A DNA stretch of 64,000 nt, taken from JAVVXB01 sp036651815. GTDB lineage: Bacteria; Bacillota; Clostridia; Christensenellales; CAG-138. The stretch spans positions 1 to 64,000 of the forward strand of contig JAVVXB010000007.1 of assembly GCA_036651815.1 (NCBI GenBank), read 5' to 3'. Under the pieces are notes generated by a model that was not told the DNA's origin, ran no database searches, and was given only the letters and a program-made list of their open reading frames with translations. This document shows positions 25,058 to 33,495 of this stretch, piece by piece (position 1 is the first letter of the stretch; every line of letters begins with the position of its first letter). A program made the translations under genes and the position numbers.

Positions 25058-25744
25058 GTGAAGAACGAAACGCCCGTCATTCAGATGCGGGATATTACAA
25101 AGGTATATGATGTGGGTGGCGAGCAGGTCTATGCCTTGAACCAGGCCTGTATGAAGGTGTATGAGGGTGAGTTTGTGTCCATTGTTGGGCCTTCCGGCAG
25201 CGGGAAGTCCACACTCATGAACATCATGGGCTGCCTGGATACGGCTGACAGCGGTGAATATTTGCTGGATGGACAACCCATTGAACAGTACACCGAGCGC
25301 CAGCTAACCAAAATCCGCAATCAAAAGATTGGATTTGTTTTCCAGGGCTTTAACCTGCTTGGCAAGATGACGGCGGAGGAAAACGTGGAACTGCCGCTGA
25401 TTTACCAGCGGCTGAATGCCGCGCTGCGCCGGGAACGTGTGCATGAGGCGCTGGAACGGGTTGGGTTGACCGACCGGCGACAACATAAGCCAACGGAGCT
25501 TTCTGGCGGTCAGCAGCAGCGCGTTGCGATAGCGCGGGCACTGGTTACGCATCCGGCTCTTCTTCTTGCCGATGAACCAACCGGCAATCTGGATTCCAAG
25601 ACCGGAGACGATATTATGCGGCTGTTTCACGAACTGCATGAGGCTGGCAACACCATAGTCCTCATTACCCACAACGAGGGTATTGCAGAACAGGCCGGCC
25701 GGTGCATCCATATTATGGATGGACAAGTTAGCGAGGTGGATTGA
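25058..25744 (+). CDS. MacB/LolD-type ABC transporter ATPase
   Basis: A 228-aa ATPase. Walker A is VGPSGSGKSTL, the Q-loop FVFQGFNLLG, the signature LSGGQQQRVAIARAL, Walker B LLLADEPTGNLD and the switch His in LITHNE. The GTG at 25058 has TGAGGA about 8 nt upstream; another GTG at 25043, inside the adaptor stop, is possible and would add five residues. It energises the FtsX-type permease encoded immediately downstream. Typical substrates of the family are antimicrobial peptides and lipoproteins. Confidence 0.9.
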   Translation: MKNETPVIQMRDITKVYDVGGEQVYALNQACMKVYEGEFVSIVGPSGSGKSTLMNIMGCLDTADSGEYLLDGQPIEQYTERQLTKIRNQKIGFVFQGFNLLGKMTAEENVELPLIYQRLNAALRRERVHEALERVGLTDRRQHKPTELSGGQQQRVAIARALVTHPALLLADEPTGNLDSKTGDDIMRLFHELHEAGNTIVLITHNEGIAEQAGRCIHIMDGQVSEVD

Positions 25745-26929
25745 ATGCTGGTGCAATCAATCAAGATGGCCTGGCAGGCCATCGTCAGCAATAAAATGCG
25801 GTCGTTTCTGACCATGCTGGGCATCATCATCGGCGTTATGGCGATGGTGGTTATGGTGTCGCTTGTCAATGGTGCCACCGGTAAGGTTACGAGCGAAATT
25901 GAATCTCTTGGTACCGACCGTATCAGCGCCTATATATTTGACAACAAGGGCAAGCCGATCAAGTTGAGTGATCTGGAGGAAATTCAGCAGAATGCAGCCA
26001 TCGATCAGGTCGCGCCACAGGTCAACTACAGCACAGGGGCCAAGCATGGCTACAAAGACGCCACTGTCGTGATGTATGGGACAACGGCGGCTTATGAAGC
26101 CATCGGGGGGATCAGTTTGAAATATGGGCGTTTCATCCGAACCACCGATTTGGATAATAATGCTTATGTGGCAGTGCTTGCTTACAACACGGCAAAGAAA
26201 CTGTTCGATCGTGTAGATGTCGTCGGCGAACCGCTTTCCATCGGTGGACGGACGTTCACGATCGTGGGGGTGCTGGAGGAGAATAAATCAACGATGTCCT
26301 ATTCGGCGTTCCAGTATGATGTATATGTACCGTATACGGTTTTGACCCGGATGACGGGTCAGACTGAAATCGGCACGATCTTTGCCACATCAGCCGATCC
26401 GGAAAGCAACGACGCGGCGGAGCAGATGCTGACAAGCTACCTCAGCGCACGGTTCAACGGGGATGCCGACGCATTCTATATTGACAACATGACCACCATG
26501 ATGAATACCATGAGTACGGTGACCAACACCATGCAACTGCTGCTGGGCGGTATCGCGGCCATATCGCTGCTGGTGGGCGGCATTGGCATTATGAATATCA
26601 TGCTGGTATCCGTCACGGAGCGCACACGTGAAATCGGCATTCGCAAGGCAATCGGCGCAGGGCGCGGTAGCATCATGATGCAGTTTCTGATCGAAGCGCT
26701 CATGGTGAGTTTATTCGGTTGCATCATCGGATTGCTGTTTGCTGCAGGCGTATTAAGGATTGCGACGGCAGTTGCAGCGGCGACGGCGGGCATCAACTTT
26801 ACCATGTCGCCGGGGGTTGTGATACTGGCCGCAGGATTTTCATCCGCAATCGGTCTGATTTTCGGCCTGTATCCAGCCAATAAAGCCGCCAAGATGCCGC
26901 CAATTGAGGCACTCAGATATCAAGGATAA
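25745..26929 (+). CDS. MacB-type ABC transporter permease
   Basis: A 394-aa permease starting directly after the ATPase stop codon. It has one N-terminal helix (about 20-42), an extracellular MacB periplasmic-core-like domain (about 45-245) and an FtsX domain with three helices (about 270-295, 320-345, 355-380). The motif GGIGIMNIMLVSVTERTREIGIRKA (read in two pieces, before and after LVSVT) is diagnostic of the MacB family. With the adaptor and ATPase it forms a complete MacAB-like exporter; no TolC-type partner is expected in a Gram-positive cell. Confidence 0.92.
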   Translation: MLVQSIKMAWQAIVSNKMRSFLTMLGIIIGVMAMVVMVSLVNGATGKVTSEIESLGTDRISAYIFDNKGKPIKLSDLEEIQQNAAIDQVAPQVNYSTGAKHGYKDATVVMYGTTAAYEAIGGISLKYGRFIRTTDLDNNAYVAVLAYNTAKKLFDRVDVVGEPLSIGGRTFTIVGVLEENKSTMSYSAFQYDVYVPYTVLTRMTGQTEIGTIFATSADPESNDAAEQMLTSYLSARFNGDADAFYIDNMTTMMNTMSTVTNTMQLLLGGIAAISLLVGGIGIMNIMLVSVTERTREIGIRKAIGAGRGSIMMQFLIEALMVSLFGCIIGLLFAAGVLRIATAVAAATAGINFTMSPGVVILAAGFSSAIGLIFGLYPANKAAKMPPIEALRYQG

Positions 26930-26941
26930 GGAGAACGATTC

Positions 26942-27403
26942 ATGTTCCATATCGTATTGGTGGAACCGGAGATACCGCAAAACACAGGCAATATTGCCAG
27001 AAGCTGTGCAGTGACGGGAGCCGCACTGCACCTGGTGCGGCCGCTGGGTTTCTCAGTGGATGATAAACAGCTCAAACGTGCGGGACTGGATTATTGGATG
27101 GATTTGGAGATTCACTATTACGATAGCTTTGCAGAGGTTGAGCAGACGTATCCGGCGGCAAAGTTCCATTTGCTCAGTACGCATGCGACGCGGTCCTATG
27201 CGGACGCAACCTATCAAGATGGTGATTTTCTCGTGTTTGGGAAGGAAACGGCCGGCCTTGGGCAGATGATTCTCACCAGGCGCGCGGGCGATGCAGTGCG
27301 CATTCCCATGCGGCAAAACGAACGCTCGCTCAACCTTTCGAACTCGGTTGCCATCGTTTTATACGAAGCTTTGCGGCAAAATCAGTTTTTCGGCATGAAA
27401 TAA
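26942..27403 (+). CDS. trmL: tRNA (cytidine(34)-2'-O)-methyltransferase
   Basis: A 153-aa SPOUT methyltransferase of the TrmL type, full length for the family. It methylates the ribose of the wobble base in some leucine tRNAs using S-adenosylmethionine. Seen motifs are the start FHIVLVEPEIPQNTGNIARS, LHLVRPLGF, LVFGKETAGL and the C-terminal knot region IPMRQNERSLNLSNSVAI. GGAGAA lies just before the ATG. It follows the MacB-like permease by 12 bp, so it is probably read from the same transcript although functionally unrelated. Confidence 0.95.
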   Translation: MFHIVLVEPEIPQNTGNIARSCAVTGAALHLVRPLGFSVDDKQLKRAGLDYWMDLEIHYYDSFAEVEQTYPAAKFHLLSTHATRSYADATYQDGDFLVFGKETAGLGQMILTRRAGDAVRIPMRQNERSLNLSNSVAIVLYEALRQNQFFGMK

Positions 27404-27414
27404 TATAAAAAAGC

Positions 27415-27443
27415 TTGCATTACCTGACTTTGCGTGGTACTAT
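27415..27443 (+). promoter_or_regulatory. Sigma-A promoter of rpmB
   Basis: TTGCAT (27415-27420), 17 nt, TACTAT (27438-27443). It starts 12 nt after the trmL stop and is followed by AAGGAGG before the rpmB ATG. Confidence 0.7.
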
Positions 27444-27482
27444 TACTTCGTTCGATTTTTCGTAAGGAGGTGGACTTTAAGC

Positions 27483-27674
27483 ATGGGTAAATTCTGTGAA
27501 GTCTGCAATAAGGGTGTCATGTCCGGCAATCTGGTCAGCCACTCCAACCGCAAGACCAAGCGCGGCTGGGCGCCGAACATTAAAAGCGTGCATGTTGTTG
27601 TCGGCGGTACGCCGACCAAGATGAACGTTTGTACCCGTTGCCTCCGTTCCGGCAAGGTTACGCGCAGCGTCTAA
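27483..27674 (+). CDS. rpmB: 50S ribosomal protein L28
   Basis: A 63-aa L28 protein, normal length. It has CEVCNKGVMSGNLVSHSNRK at the start and CTRCLRSGKV near the end, so both CxxC pairs of the zinc-binding (C+) form are present. AAGGAGG lies upstream. It has its own promoter and terminator, a monocistronic unit as in many Bacillota. Confidence 0.97.
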   Translation: MGKFCEVCNKGVMSGNLVSHSNRKTKRGWAPNIKSVHVVVGGTPTKMNVCTRCLRSGKVTRSV

Positions 27675-27688
27675 GTGCTTTCCACACG

Positions 27689-27719
27689 CGCCATGCTCTT
27701 TATCAGAGCATGGCGTTTT
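27689..27719 (+). terminator. Terminator of rpmB
   Basis: CGCCATGCTCT (27689-27699) and AGAGCATGGCG (27705-27715) form a perfect 11-bp stem, followed by TTTTC. Confidence 0.92.
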
Positions 27720-27732
27720 CTTTTCCAGTATA

Positions 27733-27761
27733 TTTCCATTGGAAATGGCATCTGATATAAT
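27733..27761 (+). promoter_or_regulatory. Extended -10 promoter and palindrome abutting the next ATG
   Basis: TGATATAAT (27753-27761) is an exact extended -10 element. Just upstream TTTCCATTGGAAA (27733-27745) is a perfect palindrome over the -35 region and may be an operator. The predicted start point falls on the second of two tandem ATG codons (27765, 27768), so the mRNA is probably leaderless. Confidence 0.6.
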
Positions 27762-27764
27762 CAA

Positions 27765-30700
27765 ATGATGTTGACAAACGATTCTGAATGGACGCAAGTC
27801 TTTCTCGAAAGACTGCATGCGGAGCTGACTGTCCGCTGTGGTTCCGATTGGCGTGTGCGCCTTGCACAACCTAGTGATGCGATGATGCTCAATCTACTTG
27901 GGGAAACGGTTTTTGACCGCTTTCATCTCGGTCAACAGGCACTGCCTCTTTGCCGCTGCGCGCTGGATAAACTGTCTGAAGAGCCAGAGGAGGGGTGGAT
28001 TGCCGCAGCCTATGCCTACCTGATCGATGCATTCTATCCGCCGGAAGTGCCGTCGCCGGAATCACCGGAACGCACGGCCGCGCTGGAGCTGTATCTGGCA
28101 GTTTTGCACACCTGTATCCTGCGGGAACGTGAGACGCGTTCCTACGATCCGCTGACCGATGTGCTGTTTGTGACGGAGCAGGAGCGTGCCGTGAGCGCAG
28201 TGTCGGATGAATACGATGCATTTCTTACTGCGGTGACACAGGCGCGATACTTGGAACTCATGCATTTGGCGCGGGCCGTAACGCCATTAGATCCGCTTTC
28301 CCACACGGCGGGCGTACATCATGTGGCGGTACACATGGCGCGTCAGGCGGTAGACTGTGGCATTCCTGTGGATATCGCGCTGGTTTCTGCGGCGGCGGTT
28401 GCACACGATATCGGCAAGTTTGGTTGCCGGAGCAACGACAGCAAGCGCGTGCCTTATCTGCATTACTATCATACCGATCGATGGTTGATCCAAAACGGTC
28501 TACCGCATATTGCCCATGTTGCGTCCAACCATTCCACTTGGGATCTCGAATATGAGAATCTGCCGGTGGAATCACTGCTGCTCATCTATGCGGATTTCCG
28601 CGTGCGCGGTACGAAGGACGGCGGCAGAGAACGCATCGAAATTCACACGTTGGCGGAGGCAGGGGAAATCATCTTCGGCAAGTTGACCAACATGGTGGCT
28701 GAGAAACGGCGGCGTTATCAGCGCGTCTATCATAAGCTATGTGACTTTGAAGGTGCGCTCACACACCTTGGCGTGAACCCTGATCCGTTTTCGGATACGT
28801 TTTTGCTGGTGGAACCTGTGAACGCTGCCCTGCTGCCGGATGCGCAGGATGTAGATCTGCTCAAACGCATGGCCATAGAGCGCAACCTGCGACTGATGCA
28901 TGCCTTCAGTGCCAACGAATCGTTTGAGCGATTGTTGGAGCAGGCGCGCAGCGAAAAGACACTGGAGAGCATCCGAACCTACCTCAATTTGTTTGAGGAA
29001 TACTGCACCTATATGACGCGCGCGCATAAGCTGGAAACGCTCAATTTGCTCTACGAACTGCTGATGCATCAGGAGAGCGATGTGCGCAGGTTGGCGGGCC
29101 GGCTCATGGGACGAATTTTATCCAACGACGGATTGCAATATCGTAAGGAATTGCCAGACAACGCGCCGGAGACAGCCATTGCGCCAACGCTGTCCGAAAT
29201 GCTTCAGGAGCGTGAGGCACTCTGGCAAAAGTATCTAGAGTTGCTGCTGTCCCCCGATCCAAAGATTGGCAAAAAGCATGCAATACGCATTGTCAACTCG
29301 CTCAAGGTGGTTGTGGAAAGTCTCTTTGATCACTGCAAACACATGGATGCGCGGGGATATCTGAACCAATTGCTGGCGCGTTATCGGAACGTGTTGCCAA
29401 CGGAACGATTTGTGTTGATGGATACCATTGTGCGCATACCGGTTCAACTGCTGACGGAGGATGAGATGGGCATGCTCATCGAATCGACGATGCCGATGCT
29501 GACGCAGACCGATAGCAGCGAACAGGTGTGTGCACTGCGTGCGTTGTTGCATTTTGTTACGCAGCGCCGCGAAGAAACGGGCACACAGATTGGCGTGATG
29601 CTGGAAAAGACGCCGATTGTGGGCGGAACGGCGGTCAACTATCTGCTGGGCTGTATTTGCGCACGGCTGCGCAGTCAGAATGCAGCGGTTCCGGCTACGG
29701 GCCGACTGTCTGGCGGCGAGGTTTCGGAGCTGTGCCTCATGAACCTAAAAAACGCGGTGCATTGGATTGTCAAAGAGACAAATATTGATGTGCTGTGCGC
29801 TTATGCTACCAACAGCCCGGCGGATACATTTCAAGTTGCAACCCATCTAAGCAATCTTTTGATGGTATCTGAACATCTTCCAGTGCGAGAACATGCAGGC
29901 AGGGCGCTGGTCGCACTGTCGGGCAGACTCGGCGTGGATCAGGTTAACGAACTCGTCATCGATCTTTGCCGTGGACTGGATACGGAGCAGAGGGAATTTC
30001 TGCGCTATGTACCGGCGACGCTGTCGACGATGATTCAATGCCTACCCGCCCAGGAGCAGGACGAAACCATTTCTATCCTGGAACATATGGTACGTTCCGG
30101 CGCGGCCCGTGCCGCAGGCGCTGCGCTCTCCACGCTGGGGACAATGCTTGTGGGGCTTGCGCTTTCCACCGAACCGGGAGATAAGCTGTCCAACGGCCGC
30201 CAGAAACGCATCCTGGGCATCCTACTGGCCGGCTTGGCACACTTTGACGACACGGTGCACCGGGCGGCGCTGACCGTTCTCTGCCGGGACGTGTGTGGCG
30301 CACAGCAGTTGCCGCTAGGCAGACGGCGGACGCTGTTTGTTCAATTCATGAAAAAAATGATTACCATTTTGCCAGAGCGGGCAGAAAATGAGATTACCTT
30401 TTTCAATACGGGCGCTATGCTTAACCATCTGTACCGAATGATGATTGACTGCGAAGTGAACTTTGGCCCATTTATATTTCCGGCACCCGGCGCGGTTGCG
30501 TTTTTTCCAGGTACATTCGATCCGTTTTCCAGTGGACACAAGCGGATTGTGAGGGAGATTCGTTCACTGGGAATCGAGGTCTACCTCGCTGTGGATGAAT
30601 TTTCATGGTCGAAGAGCATGCAGCCCAAACTGCTCCGGCGGCAGATTACGCTGATGAGCGTGGCCGACTGCTTCGGGGTATATCTATTTCCGGATGATCA

Positions 30701-32567
30701 GCCGGTCAACCTTGCCAATCCGGCAGATTTGGCGCGGTTAAAGCGGTTTTTCCCCGGACGTCAATTGTTTTTGGTAGCCGGTAGCGATGTCATCGAACAG
30801 GCGACGGCTTACGCGGACGCATCCATTGCAGGCAGTGCGGGTACTTATGACCATATTTTGTTTTCCCGCCGGAAATTGGTGGAGAAACAGGGCGATGCAA
30901 CCCATAGCACCGCTCGGGAACGTCTGCGCGGACAGATCATTGAGTTGTCGCTGCCAACGTATTATGAAGAGGTAAGTTCATCGCGCATTCGGGCGTTTGT
31001 CGATAAAAATCTCGAAATCTCGATGTTGGTCGATCCGGTGGTGGAGTCGTTTATTCATGAAAAAGGCTTGTATTTGCGCGCACCACAATATAAGCAGACG
31101 CTGCCGCCCGAGAAATGGGCGCTGACAACGCTTCTTTGCACCGATGAATCCACGCCGCATGCGCTGCGCACGCTGCCGGAGGATTTTGCTTCAAAACTGC
31201 TGGATACACTGCGGCAGGGGAGCGGACGGGCCGTGCTGCTGACCGACGGCAGGAGTGCGATTGTGTCCGCAGCAATCTTTGCCCACACGGTCAATGCGGG
31301 ACAATTGCTCTACGAACTGCGAAACGTTAAGCTTGCGGAATATGTGCGCATGCATAGCTCCGGCAAGGTTCTGCGTATCGATGGTGCGTGCGTGCCGCCG
31401 GATTGCCCGGAGGTCGCGGAAGAACTTGCCAACGAGCTGGTTACGGGCTGTCTCGCTGATGATCATACCTATGCGTTGTATGTTAGCACCGGGCCGGACG
31501 ATCCGCTGGAAATCGTGCTGCGCAAGAAGGGATTTCGGATTGTGGATCGGGACGAGCAGACGTTGCTTGTGGATATGCGCGCGCCTCTTGTTATAATGCT
31601 GGATGCGTTTAGCATGCTCAAGGAACCCTTTGCTTCCGATCCCGTAGTGATGGCTTGCGTGCTGTCGTCGCGCGAGAAGCTGCTGGATGGGCTGTGCGCC
31701 CTGTTTCCGGGCGAACTGGTACTTTCGTTTGATACGCGGCAAATCAACCATGCGCTCATTCATAAGGCACAGCAGTATAATGGCGTTCTGGGATTGCCGG
31801 AAAAGCCGCGGCGTCTGGGTCCGTTCATGTGTGTGCCATACGGCAAGATCCTTTCCGACGTGGTTGTGCCCAACACTGTAACCAAGGCGCTGCACGTGGA
31901 AAAAGTGTTTGAAAACGACATCCGTCACTTTACCATCCGGGAGGAAGCCGGTTATTCCCCGCTTGTGCACCAGATCCGAACGATCCGCTCGTTCAATCGC
32001 CCCGTGCTGCTGGTGGATGATCTACTGCACAATGGCTACCGTATGGAGAAGCTGAGTCCGCTGTTCACCAGCGAACAGGTGGAGATTCGGCGGATACTGG
32101 TGGGGATTCTTTCCGGCCGCGGCAAGGATCTTATGCAACAGCAGGGACGCAGCGTAGATGCCGTCTATATGATTCCAAACCTGCGCTACTGGTTTACGGA
32201 GAGTCTGCTGTATCCGTTTATCGGCGGGGACAGCGTCATGCGGCGCGGCGGAAACGCAGAGAGCAGCCTACCCTCCGTCAATTTGATTCTACCGTATCGC
32301 TCACCAGAGTTTCTGCATGAAGTTTCGGATGAGAAGAAGGCGCACCTGTCCATGCTGGCGCTGACCAACGCCTGCAAGATATTGCATACATTGGAGCAGC
32401 GGTATCAGGTATTGTTTCGGCGGAGCCTGACACTGGCACGGCTGGGGGAGGCGCTGCAAAAGCCGCGCATGCCCGACAAGGGGCTGTGTGTGCACTATGA
32501 CCGCAGCATGCCCGCATCTGTTGTTTTGCGCGATGATATCGACTGGATGATGAGAATGGGGATTTGA
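27765..32567 (+). CDS. 1600-aa HD / helical-repeat / NMNAT-like / PRTase-like fusion protein
   Basis: A very large cytoplasmic protein with no signal peptide. Residues about 160-300 form an HD domain: HHVAVHM, AHDIGKFG (His214, Asp215) and SNHSTWD, with Asp276 in IYADF. Residues about 330-890 are all-helical, HEAT-like. Residues about 905-1095 are a nicotinamide/nicotinate mononucleotide adenylyltransferase-like fold: FFPGTFDPFSSGHKRI carries the GxFDPxxxGH motif and SSSRIRAF the ISSTxIR motif. Residues about 1110-1300 weakly resemble a GNAT fold. Residues about 1310-1560 contain PVLLVDDLLHNGYRM, like the PRPP loop of type I phosphoribosyltransferases. Nucleotide or NAD chemistry is suggested, but no function is known to me. 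No Shine-Dalgarno is present; the start is probably leaderless. The next gene starts 1 nt after the stop. Confidence 0.8.
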   Translation: MMLTNDSEWTQVFLERLHAELTVRCGSDWRVRLAQPSDAMMLNLLGETVFDRFHLGQQALPLCRCALDKLSEEPEEGWIAAAYAYLIDAFYPPEVPSPESPERTAALELYLAVLHTCILRERETRSYDPLTDVLFVTEQERAVSAVSDEYDAFLTAVTQARYLELMHLARAVTPLDPLSHTAGVHHVAVHMARQAVDCGIPVDIALVSAAAVAHDIGKFGCRSNDSKRVPYLHYYHTDRWLIQNGLPHIAHVASNHSTWDLEYENLPVESLLLIYADFRVRGTKDGGRERIEIHTLAEAGEIIFGKLTNMVAEKRRRYQRVYHKLCDFEGALTHLGVNPDPFSDTFLLVEPVNAALLPDAQDVDLLKRMAIERNLRLMHAFSANESFERLLEQARSEKTLESIRTYLNLFEEYCTYMTRAHKLETLNLLYELLMHQESDVRRLAGRLMGRILSNDGLQYRKELPDNAPETAIAPTLSEMLQEREALWQKYLELLLSPDPKIGKKHAIRIVNSLKVVVESLFDHCKHMDARGYLNQLLARYRNVLPTERFVLMDTIVRIPVQLLTEDEMGMLIESTMPMLTQTDSSEQVCALRALLHFVTQRREETGTQIGVMLEKTPIVGGTAVNYLLGCICARLRSQNAAVPATGRLSGGEVSELCLMNLKNAVHWIVKETNIDVLCAYATNSPADTFQVATHLSNLLMVSEHLPVREHAGRALVALSGRLGVDQVNELVIDLCRGLDTEQREFLRYVPATLSTMIQCLPAQEQDETISILEHMVRSGAARAAGAALSTLGTMLVGLALSTEPGDKLSNGRQKRILGILLAGLAHFDDTVHRAALTVLCRDVCGAQQLPLGRRRTLFVQFMKKMITILPERAENEITFFNTGAMLNHLYRMMIDCEVNFGPFIFPAPGAVAFFPGTFDPFSSGHKRIVREIRSLGIEVYLAVDEFSWSKSMQPKLLRRQITLMSVADCFGVYLFPDDQPVNLANPADLARLKRFFPGRQLFLVAGSDVIEQATAYADASIAGSAGTYDHILFSRRKLVEKQGDATHSTARERLRGQIIELSLPTYYEEVSSSRIRAFVDKNLEISMLVDPVVESFIHEKGLYLRAPQYKQTLPPEKWALTTLLCTDESTPHALRTLPEDFASKLLDTLRQGSGRAVLLTDGRSAIVSAAIFAHTVNAGQLLYELRNVKLAEYVRMHSSGKVLRIDGACVPPDCPEVAEELANELVTGCLADDHTYALYVSTGPDDPLEIVLRKKGFRIVDRDEQTLLVDMRAPLVIMLDAFSMLKEPFASDPVVMACVLSSREKLLDGLCALFPGELVLSFDTRQINHALIHKAQQYNGVLGLPEKPRRLGPFMCVPYGKILSDVVVPNTVTKALHVEKVFENDIRHFTIREEAGYSPLVHQIRTIRSFNRPVLLVDDLLHNGYRMEKLSPLFTSEQVEIRRILVGILSGRGKDLMQQQGRSVDAVYMIPNLRYWFTESLLYPFIGGDSVMRRGGNAESSLPSVNLILPYRSPEFLHEVSDEKKAHLSMLALTNACKILHTLEQRYQVLFRRSLTLARLGEALQKPRMPDKGLCVHYDRSMPASVVLRDDIDWMMRMGI

Positions 32568-32568
32568 T

Positions 32569-33495
32569 ATGGAGTCACTGCATAGAATTGAACCAGTTTT
32601 GCCAAACGGAAAAATCGGACGTACGCTGCATCTGGTGGGACTCGGAGATGTGGGTGGCACGTTGCTGACCGGACTCATGCTGACGTGTCCAATGCTTGAA
32701 ACCATTGGAATCTACGATTTTGACGCACGCCGCTGCGCACGCTACGAGCAGGAGATGAACCAGATTTTGCCTATGGACGGCAGGAAACCTCATGTGACTG
32801 TGCTGCAATTGGAAGAACTGTTTGATGGCTGTGATCTGTTTGTGTTTGCGGCATCGGCAGGGACGCCGCCGGTGGGGACGGGGGTGGCGGATGTGCGGAT
32901 GATCCAGTATGAAAAGAATCTGGGCATCCTGCGACCTTATGTAGAGATGGCAGTTCGGAAGGGCTACGCGGGGTTGTTTTTGCAGATGTCCGATCCGGTG
33001 GATCAGCTCTGCATGCAAGTAATGAACGTGGGGCTGAAGCCGGAGCAAATTGTCGGTTGTGGATTGGGGGTGATGCTTGCCCGCGCAGATTACTGCGCAC
33101 GAAAGCGTGGCAATACAAACTTTCTGGTGAATGGGCGCGTATTTGGTCCCCATGGAAACGGTCTTATTGTGGCAAATGACCCCAAGGATGGATATGACGA
33201 CGAATATTCCCGCGCACTTACACAGGCAGTGCTACAGGCAAACCTGGCCGTGCGGGAAACTGGCTATAAGCCGTACATCGCGCCTGGACTGTCCTCCGGC
33301 TGCCTCAGCATTCGCAGCCTGCTGTCCGGCACCTGGTTCCATGGCTCGTTCTTCGATTCGGGCGGGATTTTCTGGGGATGTCGGGCAAGGCTCACAGAAT
33401 GCGGCGTGGAACGAGAGACAATACGGCTGCATCCACTGCTGCATGCACGCATCGAAGAAACCAGAAAGGGGCTGTTACAATGCCGGAACGATTGA
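32569..33495 (+). CDS. Lactate/malate dehydrogenase-family protein
   Basis: A 308-aa NAD-dependent dehydrogenase-like protein. The Rossmann start is LHLVGLGDVGGTLL (about 21-34), followed by IYDFD with the acidic residue that selects NAD, then FAASAGTPP, QMSDPVDQLC (the NPVD-like segment) and FGPHGNGLIVAN, where the His matches the LDH catalytic histidine of GxHG. The substrate cannot be assigned; the pattern is distant from true LDH or MDH. GGGG lies 7 nt before the ATG, inside the end of the giant gene. It overlaps the following gene by 16 nt, so three genes form one tight operon. Confidence 0.8.
   Translation: MESLHRIEPVLPNGKIGRTLHLVGLGDVGGTLLTGLMLTCPMLETIGIYDFDARRCARYEQEMNQILPMDGRKPHVTVLQLEELFDGCDLFVFAASAGTPPVGTGVADVRMIQYEKNLGILRPYVEMAVRKGYAGLFLQMSDPVDQLCMQVMNVGLKPEQIVGCGLGVMLARADYCARKRGNTNFLVNGRVFGPHGNGLIVANDPKDGYDDEYSRALTQAVLQANLAVRETGYKPYIAPGLSSGCLSIRSLLSGTWFHGSFFDSGGIFWGCRARLTECGVERETIRLHPLLHARIEETRKGLLQCRND

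Noticed and set aside
31191..31970. 259-codon minus-strand frame inside the giant fusion gene
   Set aside because: Shadow of the plus-strand coding sequence, with no start signal or motif.
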